Shown: positions 18,350 to 19,873 of the stretch, piece by piece | Layout of the letters: each line of letters opens with the position of its first letter | How positions within the stretch are numbered: position 1 is the stretch's first letter | Source of the DNA: Gymnopilus junonius | Lineage: Eukaryota > Basidiomycota > Agaricomycetes > Agaricales > Galerinaceae | NCBI GenBank assembly: GCA_015501075.1 | Contig: JADNYJ010000580.1 | Coordinates: forward strand, 1 to 19,873 | Direction: 5' to 3' | DNA length: 19,873 nucleotides | Position numbers and translations under genes: made by a program | The notes under the pieces: model-generated | Told to the model about the DNA's origin: nothing | Databases searched by the model: none | The model's input: only the letters and a program-made list of their open reading frames with translations

Positions 18350-19452
18350 TCATACAGAAATATAGCCTCCACGACTTGAAGTTCTCCGAGGTCGTACATC
18401 TGAGCAGAGATGGGAAATAACGTCGCTGAGCATATATGGCATTTCTTTCCAAAAATCGCGATGCCTGTCAAGGTGTATTAGCAAGGGGCAGCAAAAATAC
18501 GTATATTACACTCACGGAATCAAGTCGTAGCCAGTGGCACCATAGGTCGAGTAATTGTAATATGCACCCAGTCCGAGGTAGGCGGCAAATGCGAGAAAAA
18601 GGCTGTTGTCAAAAGCGTCATGTTGTGTCAATTCCTGTTGAATGAAGGACTTACACTAGGAAAAACCACTATATACCGCTGCCCACGCTTTCCTTCTCTT
18701 TATCCCTATCTACACCATCATCACCCCCGTCTTCATCTTTATCACCACCGCTTTCTTCTTGGAAAGGACAGCCTGCAGGACCACTCCATTTCAAATCCAG
18801 CGTTGAACCATCGTAAGCCACAAATTCGGGATCCGAAGTAGCTTGTGGGTCGCATATCAAAGTGAGGTTTAGCGATTGTCGCGTCAAGGAAGAATTAGAG
18901 GATGACGGATATTCTGCTCCGTGCAACTGTAAAATGAGATGTTTCGGTGCTAAATATGTGTCTCCGTCAGCATAAAAGAAGATATCAGGGAAATGAAACC
19001 CACACAGGCTTGCAGAATAGGATGGGTTCAGGTTGTTATTCTGGGCCAGGGGAATGACAGCAACGACACGGTCGTTCTCATCTGGTTTTTGATTGATTTT
19101 CGAAAGACATGCCCTGGTTCCCGAGGGACACTGGAATTATATTAGCATCCTGTGCACACGGGCGTCGTATGCCAGTTTGCGCTGGACAGACCTGGTCATG
19201 CTCAGGTATTCCTTCTTGCCGAGTTAGTTCTGCACATAGGTCAAATCTTAGGGAATCAATCATGGTGGTTGGCGGTAGTTGGCGCGTTCTGTTAACGACA
19301 TGTTCTCCAGCAAGTGACTGCAAGTCGAACTTCGTGTTGCCAATAGAAACACGGCAGTCAAACGGTGTATCTGCCGCAATCAGTAATGAAGAGTCGAAAA
19401 GAAGAAAGGAGAAAAGGAAAAGTATTTCATATGATGTCGACCGCAGAATCAT
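18350..19452 (-). CDS. ATG27: Autophagy-related protein 27 (ATG27), with an in-frame TAG
   Basis: Atg27 is a type I membrane protein of the Golgi, endosomes and Atg9 vesicles, needed for efficient autophagy. Four exons: 19192-19452, 18655-19130, 18516-18602, 18350-18464; introns of 61, 52 and 51 bp join in frame. A signal peptide (residues 1-27) is followed by the cysteine-containing mannose-6-phosphate-receptor-like domain (DTPFDC, GEHVVNR, FDLCAEL, DQCPSGTRAC, ASLCGFHFPDIFF, CDPQATSDPEF, PAGCPF), an acidic linker, one transmembrane helix (WFFLVLFLAFAAYLGLG), and a cytosolic tail ending SSRGGYISV, a YXXphi-type sorting signal like yeast YSAV. Codon 241 (18669-18671) is TAG, directly before the helix (VGSGI-stop-WFFLV). 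Everything after it is conserved and spliced in frame. Read literally, the product would be a 240-residue lumenal fragment without an anchor. The start is the ATG at 19452, which gives the signal peptide. Confidence 0.93.
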
Positions 19453-19601
19453 AGTCCCTGGAGCCTGAAGGTAGCAGAGCAATTCAAGGTAACACGTACG
19501 GCAACTGCCTCGGGTATTTGTTCGTATTTGGCTATCGCGTCACTTCAGTACGCGACGCGTCAAGCACTCGAGTTGCTTTGCTTGATCACCAATCATCAAT
19601 A
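19453..19601. promoter_or_regulatory. Shared divergent promoter region of ATG27 and the Josephin gene
   Basis: Only 149 bp separate the two start codons, so the genes must share promoter space. No TATA box is seen. It holds a CG-rich block, CGCGACGCGT, with ACGCGT at 19555-19560, which matches the MCB element bound by MBF-type cell-cycle factors in yeast. Regulation by such a factor is inference. Confidence 0.5.
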
Positions 19602-19873
19602 ATGTCCAGTCTTGAAGTCTTAATCCCCTACATATACCATGAGAAACAGCAGCAAGGGTCCATGCTCTGTGCTCAGCATGCTCTCAATTCTCTTCTTCGT
19701 AAGTCTTATCTTACTCATGATCGGAATCACAATTTACTATTCACTATAGAGGGGAATTATGTGAGTTAGTCTCCCAAAGACAATTTCAAGCTCATTTTAT
19801 GCACTGAGTACCCTTCCTAGTTTACCCCTCCCGATCTTTCTGATATTGCTAGAACTCTTGATGCCATGGAAGA
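19602..19873 (+). CDS. Ataxin-3-like Josephin-domain deubiquitinase, 5' part
   Basis: This is the start of a cysteine protease that removes ubiquitin from proteins. Exon 1 (19602-19698) begins MSSLEVLIPYIYHEKQQQGS and includes the Josephin active-site segment with catalytic Cys23 (GSMLCAQHALNSLL). A 51-bp intron (GTAAGT...CTATAG) leads to an 11-nt exon (19750-19760) that encodes the end of QGNY. A 60-bp intron (19761-19820, GTGAGT...CTTCCTAG) follows, and exon 3 begins FTPPDLSDIARTLDAME and runs off the right edge. The joined LLQGNYFTPPDLSDIA matches the ataxin-3 family closely. The catalytic histidine and asparagine and any ubiquitin-interacting motifs lie outside the window. Confidence 0.93.

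Noticed and set aside
18436..18841. Two plus-strand frames of about 70 codons
   Set aside because: They overlap ATG27 exons and introns on the opposite strand and show no recognisable protein features.

Overview
The window reads as nuclear DNA of a filamentous basidiomycete, most likely an agaricomycete. The evidence is the short (51-63 bp) GT-AG introns, basidiomycete-type ATG27 and Josephin genes, a spliced gene with a caulimovirus-VI/RNase H1 N-terminal-like domain, and chromodomain Ty3/Gypsy elements with CpG-to-TpG decay. All calls come from reading the sequence; no database search was run.

About 80% of the window (1-16250) is a nest of LTR retrotransposons. Family A is a Tf1/sushi-like chromovirus with LTRs of about 473 bp (TGTTATATAC...AACTTAACA). 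It is present three times: A1 (minus strand, 1-4586, running off the left edge), A2 (plus, 4587-10365) and A3 (plus, only the 3' part, 14033-16250). Family B is a second Ty3/Gypsy lineage (minus, 10366-14032, short LTR of about 143 bp). The junctions imply this order: A3 was hit by B, B by A2, and the 5' LTR of A2 by A1. Separately, a hAT-like foldback element of 574 bp with an 8-bp target duplication sits in the A3 LTR (15301-15874). All pol genes here are broken, many stops being CGA-to-TGA.

The most interesting feature lies between pol and the 3' LTR of family A. There an extra gene runs antisense to the retrotransposon and is seen in both copies where the region is visible (8683-9761 in A2, 14033-15066 in A3). 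It has a 63-bp intron. Splicing joins a long charged coiled coil to a six-cysteine cluster with the spacing of fungal Zn(II)2Cys6 domains, but with the two half-motifs apparently in swapped order. The encoded product also has an acidic C-terminal region. Family A also shows a plausible Tf1-style self-priming arrangement and an internal copy of its polypurine tract.

From 16251 onward is host sequence: a gene with an RNase H1 N-terminal/viroplasmin-like domain (minus, 5' end unresolved, one apparent frameshift), ATG27 (minus, 18350-19452, five coding segments' worth of conserved sequence in four exons, but one in-frame TAG just before the membrane helix), and the start of an ataxin-3-like Josephin deubiquitinase (plus, from 19602, cut by the right edge). 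ATG27 and the Josephin gene are divergent and share a 149-bp promoter region.
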